A stretch of DNA of 64,000 nt from positions 2,356,001 to 2,420,000 of the forward strand of contig CAXXFB010000001.1 in the NCBI GenBank assembly GCA_963674545.2, read 5' to 3'. The notes below the pieces were generated by a model. The model was not told the origin of the DNA and ran no database searches. It was given only the letters and a program-made list of their open reading frames with translations. This stretch comes from JABGQS01 sp963674545. GTDB lineage: Bacteria; Bacillota; Clostridia; Christensenellales; SZUA-584. The position numbers were made by a program, and so were the translations under genes. This document shows positions 9,204 to 17,948 of this stretch, in pieces (position 1 is the stretch's first letter; every line of letters starts with the position of its first letter).

Positions 9204-11219
9204 TCACCCCCTTGCCCCGTCTGCCTGAGCACCGGGTACCGTTTTTCTACTGCCCCGAACCATAAGCGAGGCAACTATTGCTGCGATTGCCGCTACGGCG
9301 ATTGCGCCGCCTATTATACCGCTGCCAAAGTTTCCGGTAGTAATGAGCGTACCGATCTGATAGATTAGGAATGCAAGCACATATCCCATCGAAAGCTGGA
9401 ATCCGACTGCACCCCATGTCCACTTTGAGGAGTTCATTTCTGCCCTTATTGCACCTATGGCGGCAAAGCACGGCGGAGTAAACAGGTTGAATACAAGGTA
9501 TGAAAGCGCCGCAACAGCTGTTATCCCAAATGCCGCCGCTGTTGCAGATGCCGCTCCTGCATCCGTTGCAATTGCAAGCTCATCAAGGTTAATGAACCTC
9601 GAGATACCGAATGTTACAGCCAGAGTGCCGACAACATTTTCTTTTGCTATAAAGCCTGTGACTGCCGCAGCGGCAAACTGCCACAGTCCGAATCCGAGCG
9701 GTATGAGCAATATTGCGACAGGGCCGGCAATAGAGGCGAGTATGCTCGTTTGAGGCGCTGTTTCTGTAACGACGTCGAACCGCCAGTTGAAGCTCTGGAG
9801 AATTTGTACTATTGCATTGCAAATGAGGATTATAGTTCCTGCCTTGATTATGAATGCTTTGGCACGGCTAAGCATAGCAATGGTCGCTCTTTTTATGCTG
9901 GGTATGCGGTATTCGGGCAGCTCCATTATGAAGTATGAACGGGAGGTGTCACCCGTTATTTTTCTTATTATCACTGCACTTATTAGGATGACTACTATTC
10001 CGAGCAGATACATGGAAGTGCCCACCCATGCGTTGCCTGCAAAGAATGCGCCTGCAAAAAGTGCGATTATCGGTAGTTTTGCTCCGCACGGCATGAACGG
10101 CGCAAGCATGGCTGTCGTCCGTCTTTGGCGTTCGTCTTTGATAGTTCTTGTAGCCATAACTCCGGGTATTGCGCACGCTGTACTCATTACCATAGGTATG
10201 ACAGATCTTCCCGAAAGGCCGATTTTTTTGAAGAACCTGTCCATGACCACGGCGACACGTGCCATGTATCCGCAGTCTTCAAGCAGAGCCAGCAGGAAGA
10301 ACATGACCATGATGAGCGGCAGAAAGCCTATTACTGCGATAACGCCGCCTATTATCCCGTCTACGAGGAGCGCTGAAACTATCGGATGTGCGTTTTCGAC
10401 AAGCCCTGCGATCCATCCCTGAAAAGCTTCCAGCCATCCTACGAAGGTATCGGCAAGCCAGGGCCCAAGCCACGCCTGCGATATGGAGAATATCACCCAG
10501 ATTACAGCTATGAATATGGGTATCCCCAGCCACTTATGCGCAATGATCCTGTCCCATTTGTCCTGCCTAGTCTGCTGCTGAGAGCTTATCTTCCTGCGCT
10601 CGGCTTCTTCAACGACGGTTTTAACGAATTCGAACCGCCGTTTGTCAGCCGCTTTATACTCACGTTTGTTGTGCGCCTGCTTCAGACCGTAAATTTTTGG
10701 CGTTTTCTGTTTGCCTTTTTTTGCGGCCTCGACTGTTTTTTCAACAAGATGCGCAAGGCCGTTATTTTTTGCTTTTGCTGCAGATGTTTCGACAACGAAG
10801 CAGCCAAGGGATCTTGAGAGAACGTCAAGCTTTATAATGTTACCTTTTTTCTGTGTTAAGTCGATCTTATTAAGAGCGACGACAACAGGAATGCCTAGCT
10901 CCAGCAGTTGCGTAGTAAAAAAAAGGCTTCTGCTTAAATTAGTAGAGTCAACTATGTTTATTATAACATCCGGCGCTTCTTTGAGTATAAAGTCTTGAGT
11001 GATGCTCTCTTCATTCGTGTACGGTGACATCGAGTATGCTCCCGGCAGGTCTACTGCAATCAGTTTATCGCTGCCGGGGTTAAGGCTTTGCTTTACAGCC
11101 CCTTCCTTCTTCTCAACAGTAACGCCCGGCCAGTTTCCGACGTGCTCTATCTTGCCGGTAATGGCATTAAAGAGCGTGGTCTTTCCGCTGTTCGGGTTGC
11201 CCGTTAAAGCAATCTTCAT
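9204..11219 (-). CDS. feoB: Ferrous iron transport protein B
   Basis: A 671-residue protein with an N-terminal GTPase domain: G1 GNPNSGKTT (7-15), G3 DLPGAYS and G4 NKID. A linker follows, then a polytopic membrane domain with the two Gate motifs typical of FeoB; the Cys-bearing segments STACAIPG and FMPCGAKLP are visible. It imports Fe(II) across the cytoplasmic membrane under anoxic conditions. feoA lies upstream and the Cys-rich peptide gene directly downstream, all on one strand. Length and motif set match functional FeoB proteins. Confidence 0.97.
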   Translation of the reverse strand: MKIALTGNPNSGKTTLFNAITGKIEHVGNWPGVTVEKKEGAVKQSLNPGSDKLIAVDLPGAYSMSPYTNEESITQDFILKEAPDVIINIVDSTNLSRSLFFTTQLLELGIPVVVALNKIDLTQKKGNIIKLDVLSRSLGCFVVETSAAKAKNNGLAHLVEKTVEAAKKGKQKTPKIYGLKQAHNKREYKAADKRRFEFVKTVVEEAERRKISSQQQTRQDKWDRIIAHKWLGIPIFIAVIWVIFSISQAWLGPWLADTFVGWLEAFQGWIAGLVENAHPIVSALLVDGIIGGVIAVIGFLPLIMVMFFLLALLEDCGYMARVAVVMDRFFKKIGLSGRSVIPMVMSTACAIPGVMATRTIKDERQRRTTAMLAPFMPCGAKLPIIALFAGAFFAGNAWVGTSMYLLGIVVILISAVIIRKITGDTSRSYFIMELPEYRIPSIKRATIAMLSRAKAFIIKAGTIILICNAIVQILQSFNWRFDVVTETAPQTSILASIAGPVAILLIPLGFGLWQFAAAAVTGFIAKENVVGTLAVTFGISRFINLDELAIATDAGAASATAAAFGITAVAALSYLVFNLFTPPCFAAIGAIRAEMNSSKWTWGAVGFQLSMGYVLAFLIYQIGTLITTGNFGSGIIGGAIAVAAIAAIVASLMVRGSRKTVPGAQADGARG

Positions 11220-11237
11220 TATATAACCTCCTATAAT

Positions 11238-11255
11238 AGTTAGACATGGCTAACT
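11238..11255. promoter_or_regulatory. Inverted repeat between feoA and feoB (GTTAG-N6-CTAAC)
   Basis: A perfect inverted repeat AGTTAG-N6-CTAACT lies in the 56-bp gap between feoA and feoB. It matches two similar repeats upstream of feoA, and the shared shape (GTTAR/TTAAC-like arms around six bases) resembles DtxR/IdeR-type metal-regulator sites. Binding is inferred. Confidence 0.55.
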
Positions 11256-11275
11256 TTATTATCAAAAAAATTTAC

Positions 11276-11488
11276 CTATACGAAAATAGCATTAGCCAAG
11301 TCCTGGTCTATGCTGTACCTTGAATCCTTGACGTTTATTATATAGTTGCCTGCAAGCTTAGATATCAGTGTGACTTTTTCTCCCGGATAGCAGCCAAGGG
11401 TAAACAAAAAATCACGCATATCTTCCTGATGAGTATCAATCGAGTTGATAATGTATGTCGTATTCACGCTTCCTTTTGATAAAGCCAT
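11276..11488 (-). CDS. feoA: Ferrous iron transport protein A
   Basis: A 70-residue protein starting at 11488. This ATG is nine bases after AAGGGG, whereas the ATG two codons earlier would be only three bases away. The SH3-like FeoA fold is recognisable (LFTLGCYPGEKVTLISKLAGNYIINVKDSRYSIDQDLANAIFV). FeoA is a small cytosolic protein that supports FeoB-driven Fe(II) uptake. It heads the feoA-feoB-peptide operon, and two operator-like repeats lie immediately upstream. Confidence 0.92.
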   Translation of the reverse strand: MALSKGSVNTTYIINSIDTHQEDMRDFLFTLGCYPGEKVTLISKLAGNYIINVKDSRYSIDQDLANAIFV

Positions 11489-11511
11489 AAACATTTTCCC
11501 CTTAAAAAAAT

Positions 11512-11552
11512 GTTAACCTTGATTAACTAAGATGAGTTTACCATGACTAACT
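11512..11552. promoter_or_regulatory. Paired operator-like inverted repeats upstream of feoA
   Basis: Two inverted repeats with centres 24 bp apart: GTTAA-N6-TTAAC at 11512-11527 and GTTTA-N6-CTAAC at 11536-11551. Together with the repeat at 11238 they give three copies of one motif in this operon. Iron-dependent repression by a DtxR/IdeR-type protein would fit. Confidence 0.55.
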
Positions 11553-11598
11553 ATTGGTGTCAATAGTTTTTTTGTTAAATATCTTGTTGGATTCTCTA

Positions 11599-11769
11599 AT
11601 GAAAAACATCGCATGGATAAACCAGTTCTTAAGACTGGCAACCGGCTGGAGTACACGCTGTGAGACCTTGAGAGTGACGCAGCTTATCCGGAACAAAGCG
11701 TATGGTATAGAATTTAACGAGATTGCGCCGTATGAAAATGTTGTCCTTAAGGCAAAGATAACGTACTAG
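11599..11769 (+). CDS. Doubtful short ORF divergent from feoA
   Basis: An open frame of 56 codons from the ATG at 11599 (MKNIAWINQF...NVVLKAKITY), extendable to a TTG at 11554. No convincing ribosome site precedes either start, no family is recognised, and it ends just before the convergent HEAT-like gene. The C-terminal part reads like protein, so it may be the remnant of a longer gene. It is listed because nothing else explains the interval. Confidence 0.2.
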   Translation: MKNIAWINQFLRLATGWSTRCETLRVTQLIRNKAYGIEFNEIAPYENVVLKAKITY

Positions 11770-11775
11770 ACAATA

Positions 11776-12492
11776 TCATGAAGAGAGCTTTTGGAGGTTT
11801 TCAATAGCGACGGCTGCGGCATGGGAAACAGACTTATCTTCGTCATCGACGTATTCTTCAAGCAGCGGGATGAGCGCAGGGTCCTGCATGTTCTTTAATG
11901 TATATGCACACCAGCGACGATAAAGGGAGGTGTTTTTTGAGCCCGGCTTGCCTGGTCTTATTCCCTCGAAAAGTAATGGAACAGACGAAGGATGAGACAT
12001 TTTGGACAGGCATTTTGATGCCCTGTCAGCAAGAAATCTCTCATCGTAACCTTGGAGGTCTATTTTTTCTCTTTTATTTATTATAAGCTTTATACTGCTC
12101 TCGTCTTTTAAATCAACGAGTATTCTGCGAATTTCATCGTATGCCCATGTGTTGAACTTATCCATGTACAATGGAATGAATTCCGGTGAACGCAGCTCAT
12201 AGAGAGCTTCTCTTATCTTATGCTTGAAATCGGATGTCATATGTGAATCGTAATAGGTTGTTTTTTCTATTATATAAGGTACGACTTTTTTTAAATCAAG
12301 AGCAATAAATACATCCATCAAAACTATCATGGCTTCCTGCTCTTTTTTTTCATATGTATCCATTCCTATAAATAAGCCAAGCAGCTTTCTCTGGATCGCA
12401 GGTTTTTTTGCCAGCTCTTTAAGTTCTGCAATTTCGCTGGTTTTGGTGTCCCTTCGGTCCGCGCAGTTTTTTATCAGTTTTTTGATGTTCAT
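11776..12492 (-). CDS. HEAT-like helical repeat protein
   Basis: A 238-residue soluble protein made of paired helices with HEAT/armadillo-like spacing. Examples are the segments IREALYELRSPEFIPLYMDKF, EIRRILVDLKDESSIKLII, ALIPLLEEYVDDEDKSVSHAAAVAIENL. Such solenoids are protein-interaction scaffolds; no catalytic motif is visible. It follows the amidohydrolase gene by 31 bases on the same strand and is probably in one transcript with it. The partner is unknown. Confidence 0.65.
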   Translation of the reverse strand: MNIKKLIKNCADRRDTKTSEIAELKELAKKPAIQRKLLGLFIGMDTYEKKEQEAMIVLMDVFIALDLKKVVPYIIEKTTYYDSHMTSDFKHKIREALYELRSPEFIPLYMDKFNTWAYDEIRRILVDLKDESSIKLIINKREKIDLQGYDERFLADRASKCLSKMSHPSSVPLLFEGIRPGKPGSKNTSLYRRWCAYTLKNMQDPALIPLLEEYVDDEDKSVSHAAAVAIENLQKLSS

Positions 12493-12523
12493 CGTAGTTT
12501 CCTCTGCTGTTCTTCAAATATTT

Positions 12524-13816
12524 TTATGCGGTATAAGGCTCAAGCCCCAGCTTATATATGCGGTTGGGATTGTTATAAAGCCAGTCTGTGGCAATCCTTT
12601 TCGCTTCTTTTAGGCTGAGCAGCTCATCATCGATAAGGCTGCACAGAGCCTTGCTTATCGCTTTTCTTGCCTGGTCTAGGTATGCGACCTGAGTTTCAAC
12701 TTTGAATGTGTCGCCACCAAAGGCAAGCACTTTTGTAGTAGGGCAGGTCAGTACCATACGGCGCATCAGCTCGATAGAATAATCCGTGTCTATGCTGTGC
12801 AGCCAGCAAAGGTTAAGCATTACGTTCGGATAGTTTTTCCCGAGGAACAAAAACTCGCCCATATACGGATAGCTGCCGTGGAATATGTCAAACACTGTAT
12901 CCGGATGAAGGGATATAAGCTGTGTCAGCTTGGCTGCATTCGCCTGTCTCACATCGTTGAAACCGTCGGCAAGGTGTCCGGTGTGTATCTGAAGCGGCAG
13001 GTCATATTTCGCGCAAAGGTCTGCTATCCTATGGAATATGTAGTCGTCCAGCAGTCTTGCGTCCGATTCTTTTAGCTCACGCTTTTGGTCACGAACGATG
13101 ATGTCGAAGACGAACTGGGCTTCTGCTTTTGAAGGGTTTTTATATTCGATATCCCTCGTATATGCCGATTGGTCTTTAAGAGCATAAAACTTACCACTCT
13201 TCTTAGCTTTGCCCACGCACTTGTTCATAGCGGCTAAAAAATCGTCAAGACTGGAAATGTTTACACCGCCGAAGTTCTTATCGTTTATAAGCTTAACATC
13301 GTCATAGCAGGCTATCTTATGCCATCTTGGTGTGTTCAGCGTCAGCTTGCACCAGCCTGCATAAAACCTTTCTTCTTCGTAGTCAAGAGCATCCAGCATA
13401 TAAAGGTCGCAGATGGCTGCTTTGATGCCAGCTCTCTTGATGATAGCATCGTGAAAAGCCTGGTTTCGCTGCGGCTGCATATCCTTTATTTTTTTAATAC
13501 CTTCCATAGTCAGTATATCTGCATCATAACACATAAGAAATGCACTTATTGCCGCCTGTGCATAACATGTATATTTGGTTTTATTGAATATAGAAAGGAA
13601 AGCTTCGCACTTCTCTTCAAAAGTTTTTTTGCTTCGGATAGTTTCAAGCGGAGGTATGCCTTCATTTGCAACAAGCATGTCTGTGTCAAGGTAGTTGTCT
13701 ATTATGAGTTCGAACACGTCCTCAAACGGCGCAGTTTTGCCGGTATGGTGCTCGTGTGATTCTATTACGGGAACGCTGCACAGCCATTCGTAAAAGCTTT
13801 TCCAATCATTTTTCAT
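12524..13816 (-). CDS. Amidohydrolase-superfamily protein (uronate-isomerase/amidohydrolase-2-like)
   Basis: A 430-residue protein with the N-terminal metal motif ESHEHH, a mid-chain HTGH (PLQIHTGHLADG), FHGSYPYMGEF, and a late FGGDTF carrying the conserved Asp. This is the TIM-barrel amidohydrolase arrangement; the length and general order recall uronate isomerase and amidohydrolase-2 proteins. These enzymes use a bound divalent metal to hydrolyse or isomerise small polar substrates. No uronate pathway genes are nearby, so the substrate is open. It is probably the first gene of a two-gene operon with the HEAT-like protein. Confidence 0.75.
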   Translation of the reverse strand: MKNDWKSFYEWLCSVPVIESHEHHTGKTAPFEDVFELIIDNYLDTDMLVANEGIPPLETIRSKKTFEEKCEAFLSIFNKTKYTCYAQAAISAFLMCYDADILTMEGIKKIKDMQPQRNQAFHDAIIKRAGIKAAICDLYMLDALDYEEERFYAGWCKLTLNTPRWHKIACYDDVKLINDKNFGGVNISSLDDFLAAMNKCVGKAKKSGKFYALKDQSAYTRDIEYKNPSKAEAQFVFDIIVRDQKRELKESDARLLDDYIFHRIADLCAKYDLPLQIHTGHLADGFNDVRQANAAKLTQLISLHPDTVFDIFHGSYPYMGEFLFLGKNYPNVMLNLCWLHSIDTDYSIELMRRMVLTCPTTKVLAFGGDTFKVETQVAYLDQARKAISKALCSLIDDELLSLKEAKRIATDWLYNNPNRIYKLGLEPYTA

Positions 13817-13972
13817 AACGCTTCACCTCGAACAAATTATATCATATGGATGGATTATTTTGTTTGTTTTTGTATATTTTAATTGACAATTCGCATCTTT
13901 ATTGCAACTGCCAAAGAATGGTATTAGTATTGCAGTGAAAACAGGTCAAACGACTAAAATGGCGGAGTAAAG

Positions 13973-14563
13973 ATGGCATACGAGATAAAGCAGCGGATTT
14001 ATGATGATATAAAAAACATATGTATGGATGGATATGATACTAGGATGCAGCCTATAGAGCTTATGGAAAAAGCATGGGAGGATAAAGACTTTCCTATGCA
14101 CTGTCCGGAGCATCATTTTCTCGTGCCTACAGTTCTGCTGACGGTATACCGCCGGCTGAGAGGCGATGAGCCAAGTATATTGGAGCGTGATTTAGAGCTT
14201 GCACAGGAAAGGGCGAAAAACCTGCTTGCCGGATTCTGCGGCTGGTACGGTGCATGCGGCGCAGCTGTCGGCAGCGGAGTGTTTCTTTCGCTGCTTACGG
14301 ATACGAGCCCGTATTCTGTAAAGACATGGGCTCAGGCTAATATGCTGACGGCGAGGTGCTTAGAGCAGATTGCACAGCTCGGCGGACCAAGATGCTGCAA
14401 GCGTGTGTGCTACACCTCTGTTCTGACAACGGCTAAGTTTATGAAAGAGCAGTTCGGGCTGGATATCGGCAGCCTTTGGCAGCCAAAGTGCAGATACAGC
14501 CAGAGGAACGAAGAATGCAGGAAAGCACTGTGTCAATATTACGCAGAAGGAGAGCAAGAATGA
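13973..14563 (+). CDS. DUF5714-like Cys-rich protein
   Basis: A 196-residue protein rich in conserved-looking Cys and Gly: PMHCPEHHFLVPTVLL, GFCGWYGACGAAVGSGVF, GGPRCCKRVCYTS. From memory these match the DUF5714 family, often seen fused or adjacent to radical-SAM or methyltransferase-like genes, but this could not be searched. The Cys and His pattern suggests a metal or Fe-S site. Its TGA stop overlaps the ATG of the lipoyl-type gene by ATGA, indicating translational coupling and a shared process. No signal peptide. The function is unknown. Confidence 0.6.
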   Translation: MAYEIKQRIYDDIKNICMDGYDTRMQPIELMEKAWEDKDFPMHCPEHHFLVPTVLLTVYRRLRGDEPSILERDLELAQERAKNLLAGFCGWYGACGAAVGSGVFLSLLTDTSPYSVKTWAQANMLTARCLEQIAQLGGPRCCKRVCYTSVLTTAKFMKEQFGLDIGSLWQPKCRYSQRNEECRKALCQYYAEGEQE

Positions 14564-14832
14564 GAGTTCCGATACACCTGCCGAAAGAAACTAATATCAA
14601 ACGCTGTGCCTGCGAGCGTAGGCAAATAAACCTTGAGTATAAGACAGCGCGGATATACTGGATAGCAAAGCTCGGAGAGCGGGTAAAAAATGGAGAAGTT
14701 GTTTGTGAAGCAGAGGTTGAAAAAGCTGTAGTAGATGTACCTTCGCCTGTTGATGGAATACTTGCTTCAATAAATGTCGGGGAAGGTGAAGAAGCAGGGG
14801 CAGGCTGTATTCTTGGATTCATCGAAAAATAA
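14560..14832 (+). CDS. Stand-alone lipoyl/biotinyl-type carrier domain protein
   Basis: A 90-residue protein starting at an ATG that overlaps the previous stop (ATGA), with AGAAGGAG just before it. It has the flattened beta-barrel of biotinyl/lipoyl domains: the sequence ILASINVGEGEEAGAGCILGFIEK is the C-terminal half, and EVEKAVVDVPSP supplies the hairpin with the candidate modified Lys (EK-A, as in the lipoyl ETDKA motif). A swinging-arm cofactor is therefore likely. No dehydrogenase-complex or glycine-cleavage genes are close by. The only clear partner is the DUF5714-like protein. Confidence 0.75.
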   Translation: MRVPIHLPKETNIKRCACERRQINLEYKTARIYWIAKLGERVKNGEVVCEAEVEKAVVDVPSPVDGILASINVGEGEEAGAGCILGFIEK

Positions 14833-14888
14833 AAACAGCAGTTTAAAATAGACAGAGAATTTTTCCGGTAGTGAATAGTTTATTTTTT

Positions 14889-14928
14889 AAGGGAAATCAT
14901 GCTGAAAAGCAAGCATATTCCTTTTTTT
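14889..14928 (+). terminator. Probable terminator after the DUF5714-lipoyl pair
   Basis: An imperfect hairpin (AAGGGA / TCCTTT with an inner ATGC / GCAT stem) is followed by a run of seven T. It lies 57 bases after the carrier gene stop. Confidence 0.6.
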
Positions 14929-15028
14929 ATTTAGCAATATCAGAAATTTCTTGAAAAAATATATCAATTCTGTTATATTGGCATTCGGAGGAACTGGCAG
15001 ATGACAAATACAGAAAGGAGATCGGAAT

Positions 15029-15163
15029 ATGGTTTTTAACGATGAAATCAGTAAAAAACAAAATTATACAATAAACAACAAAAATGAAATGTGCCGAAAT
15101 GGCATGAAACGAGATTCAAGATCCGGTCAAATGTCTGCCATGGAAAGGACAATGGGCGTCTGA
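15029..15163 (+). CDS. Small ORF, 44 residues, unknown
   Basis: ATG preceded by AAAGGAG at good distance. The product is polar and rich in Asn, Lys and Met (MVFNDEISKKQNYTINNKNE at the start, ending AMERTMGV). No family is recognised and there is no signal peptide or membrane helix. It lies in a 660-bp interval otherwise without a recognised gene, followed by a second small ORF on the same strand. The ribosome site is the main support. Confidence 0.4.
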   Translation: MVFNDEISKKQNYTINNKNEMCRNGMKRDSRSGQMSAMERTMGV

Positions 15164-15249
15164 CTGGAAGCAAGAATAAAGGCGTTTGATGCCAAAAAGT
15201 AAAATCCGGCACATTTCTGGAAAAACATGAATGTTTGGAGGAAACAGAA

Positions 15250-15414
15250 ATGCGACGTAACGGATTTTATAACTACTATGAACTAGACTCTTATTGCAAG
15301 AGTGAACGAATGTGCACAGAGCATCTTTTAGCAGAGATGAGGCAGTGCAGGAAGAAAAAGAGGAAAATTACAGCGCTGTTGGTTGCGGCACTTGTAAGAT
15401 TCGCCGGAAGATGA
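15250..15414 (+). CDS. Small basic ORF, 54 residues, unknown
   Basis: ATG preceded by GGAGG at eight bases. The product begins MRRNGFYNYYELDSY, has three Cys, a strongly basic centre (CRKKKRKI) and a short hydrophobic end (TALLVAALVRFAGR). It reads like a real small protein, possibly membrane-associated. A terminator follows 43 bases after the stop. No family is recognised. Confidence 0.5.
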   Translation: MRRNGFYNYYELDSYCKSERMCTEHLLAEMRQCRKKKRKITALLVAALVRFAGR

Positions 15415-15457
15415 AAGTATGATGATCCGGCGGAAGGGGAAAAAACAGAATAAGAAC

Positions 15458-15500
15458 AAAAGCCTTCTGCAAAGAAAAATGCTGGCAGAAGGCTTTTTTA
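15458..15500. terminator. Bidirectional terminator between small ORFs and MocR-type gene
   Basis: AAAAGCCTTCTGC pairs with GCAGAAGGCTTTT across a 14-base loop, with T-runs readable on both strands. It overlaps the last codon of the converging MocR-type gene. Confidence 0.88.
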
Positions 15501-16916
15501 TTGTAAAGGAAACAGTTTAATGAATGCTTTTTTCATTCTGCTTACACCGAGGACTATCTGCTCATCTGAAAGATTGCCGTAACCCAGCATTAGGCTGTTG
15601 TTATATTCCCCTTTTTTAATAGTATGCTCTTCTATTGAATGGATATTGAATCCAAAGCCGGGGAACTTTTCAAACATATCCTGTGTGAAGCTAAAACCGT
15701 GGAATATAGCGAGCAGATGTATGCCTGTCGAATTTCCATGGAAGCTTACATTTTCACCAAATACTTTTGTAAGTTCCTGCTCCAGCAGCTGTCTCTTATT
15801 TGCATAGAACTTTCGTGATGTGCTTATATGTCTGTCCAGCATTCCGCTTTTTACAAACTCTGCCAGGGTCAGTTGCTCTAGAACCGGAGAATGCAGGTCT
15901 TCCAAATGCTTGGTTTGTCCAAAAAGCTTCTCTAGATCTTTTGGCAGGACTATGTAACCGATCCTTAGGGCAGGAAAGAGCTTCTTGCTGAACGTGCCGA
16001 CGTATATCACCCGCTCGGAACAAAGCGACTGTAATGAGCTTATAGGAGAGCCGGAGAATCTGTATTCGCTGTCATAGTCGTCTTCTACTATATATCCGCC
16101 GCATTTGCCAGCGTACTTTATAAGCTCTACACGCCGTTTTGCGGACAGTATACCGCCTGTAGGGTATTGGTGAGAAGGTGTTGTGAAAATCAAAAGTGCA
16201 TCGACATTTTCGGGCAGTGCTTTTGTAACGATTCCCTGCTCGTCTACTGGTATAGAGTGTATACGTGCTCCAGTGGCTATTATTATTTTTAAGATATCGT
16301 TGTTTATCGGGTCTTCAATTACGACGTGTGATGATTCGTCCAGCAGCATTCGTGACGTTAGCGTAAAAGCTTGTGCAGCGCCTGTCGTAATAAATATCTG
16401 GTCTGCATCACAGACTACGCCTCTGCTCCTAAAGAGATATTTTGACAGCTCGTACCTTAGCTTATAGCTGCCCCGAGGTTCATAATAATCAAGATCGTAT
16501 GCATTGATTTTATCACAAACGTCTTTGTATATTTTTCCCCATTGCTTTATGGGGAACAGCCCAAGATTTGGAACGCCGGTGCGAAAGTCTATTATATCAT
16601 CGTCCGGCTCATACCGCAGTCCTATTATGGATTTTTCAGGTGAAAGTTCTTTTTGTTTATATCCTTCCAGAAAAGCGCCGCCGGAGATAAAAGTGCCGGA
16701 GCCTTTGACGGACTCAATAAAACCTTCGGCAATCAATTGTTCATACGCTTCAATAACTGCATTTCTTGATATGCCGAGGGACTGCGCAAGCTGACGTGTG
16801 GACGGCAGCTTAAAGCTTTGTTTGAGGCGGCCTTCGAGTATCTGGGTACGGATGGCAGAATAGACCTGCCTGTATAGCGCAACGTTTTTTTCTTTATCGA
16901 TATCGATATGCAGCAT
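15498..16916 (-). CDS. MocR/PdxR-type regulator (GntR HTH fused to aminotransferase domain)
   Basis: A 472-residue protein. Residues about 10-75 are a GntR winged helix (KLPSTRQLAQSLGISRNAVIEAYEQLIAEGF). Residues about 110-465 are a class-I aminotransferase-like domain with ITTGAAQAF, EDDYDSEYRF and the PLP-lysine region TFSKKLFPALRIGY. MocR proteins bind PLP-linked ligands and control neighbouring genes, commonly PLP synthesis, amino-acid metabolism or transporters. It is divergent from the EamA transporter at 17028 with a 111-bp gap, which is the likely target. Confidence 0.92.
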   Translation of the reverse strand: MLHIDIDKEKNVALYRQVYSAIRTQILEGRLKQSFKLPSTRQLAQSLGISRNAVIEAYEQLIAEGFIESVKGSGTFISGGAFLEGYKQKELSPEKSIIGLRYEPDDDIIDFRTGVPNLGLFPIKQWGKIYKDVCDKINAYDLDYYEPRGSYKLRYELSKYLFRSRGVVCDADQIFITTGAAQAFTLTSRMLLDESSHVVIEDPINNDILKIIIATGARIHSIPVDEQGIVTKALPENVDALLIFTTPSHQYPTGGILSAKRRVELIKYAGKCGGYIVEDDYDSEYRFSGSPISSLQSLCSERVIYVGTFSKKLFPALRIGYIVLPKDLEKLFGQTKHLEDLHSPVLEQLTLAEFVKSGMLDRHISTSRKFYANKRQLLEQELTKVFGENVSFHGNSTGIHLLAIFHGFSFTQDMFEKFPGFGFNIHSIEEHTIKKGEYNNSLMLGYGNLSDEQIVLGVSRMKKAFIKLFPLQ

Positions 16917-17027
16917 TAGAACTCCTTTGAAAGTGGTTCTATTAAATTTGCATAAATGCGGCTCTTTTTTATACCACTATTCAATGCTAATGTTATGACA
17001 ACCTAGAGAAAAAGTAAAGGGATTAAT

Positions 17028-17948
17028 ATGAAAACGAAACTGAAAGCATACATATATCTTTTCATGGCGATGTTTCTGGCAGGCTCTTCTGTAGTGGTAG
17101 GAAAGCTGGTGATAAACACTTTCCCGGTGTTTCTTTCGCAGGGCATCACGCTGCTTATATCCCTTGCCGGGATAATTCCGATAGCTTTTATATTTGAAGG
17201 GAATTTTTTTAAAGTGCGAATCAAGGGCAAAGACCTTCTCTTCCTCTGGCTCCAGTCGCTTACGGGCATGTTTCTGTTCCGACTGTTTTTGCTGTATGGA
17301 CTAAAGCTTACTACTGCATCGCAGGGAGGCATTATAACCAGCACAGGCCCTGCTATACTGGCTTTGCTCTCACTTATTATATTGAAAGAAAAGATTGGTC
17401 TTGTTAAATGGGGTGGTATTATATTATGCGTCGTTGGGATAGTGTTTATAAATACCATTGAGCCAAACAAACCCGGCACAGATATTCAGCTTAAATTATT
17501 GGGGAATGCACTGGTTCTTCTGGCGGTAATAGGTGAAAGCCTTTTTACAATCTTCAGAAAAAAGATATCATTCAGCGATAAGCCTATTACAAGTACTATG
17601 ATAATAATAGCTTTTTCTCTTGCTATGTTTACGCCCTTTTCTGTAGTGCAGGGGCAGGATTTTGATTTTCAAGGCTTAACATTCACAGACTTTGTTCCGC
17701 TGATCATATACGGTCTGTTTTGTACGGTAATGGCATATATCTGCTGGTTCAGCGGTGTGTCAAAGGTAAAGATTTCTGTAGCAGCCGGCTTTACCGGGAT
17801 AATGCCTGTAAGTTCAGTAGTATTGTCGTTTATAGTACTGGGCGAAAAAATAGCATGGCAGCATATTGCAGGGATCCTTTTTGTGCTCATAGGTATATAT
17901 ACGATAGCGTTCAACAAAGAGAAAGCAGCGGACATTTCGCAAAACTAA
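17028..17948 (+). CDS. EamA-family (DMT) transporter
   Basis: A 306-residue membrane protein with about ten helices in two EamA repeats; the second repeat ends VLSFIVLGEKIAWQHIAGILFVLIGIYTI, the family's characteristic close. GLKLTTASQGGIITSTGPAILALLSLIILKEKI marks the first repeat. DMT proteins export amino acids, nucleotides or other metabolites. Its divergence from a MocR regulator suggests an amino acid or vitamin-B6-linked compound as substrate, by inference only. Confidence 0.9.
   Translation: MKTKLKAYIYLFMAMFLAGSSVVVGKLVINTFPVFLSQGITLLISLAGIIPIAFIFEGNFFKVRIKGKDLLFLWLQSLTGMFLFRLFLLYGLKLTTASQGGIITSTGPAILALLSLIILKEKIGLVKWGGIILCVVGIVFINTIEPNKPGTDIQLKLLGNALVLLAVIGESLFTIFRKKISFSDKPITSTMIIIAFSLAMFTPFSVVQGQDFDFQGLTFTDFVPLIIYGLFCTVMAYICWFSGVSKVKISVAAGFTGIMPVSSVVLSFIVLGEKIAWQHIAGILFVLIGIYTIAFNKEKAADISQN

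Noticed and set aside
9787..10422. Long open frame opposite feoB
   Set aside because: It is an antisense shadow of the feoB membrane domain without a ribosome site or family match.
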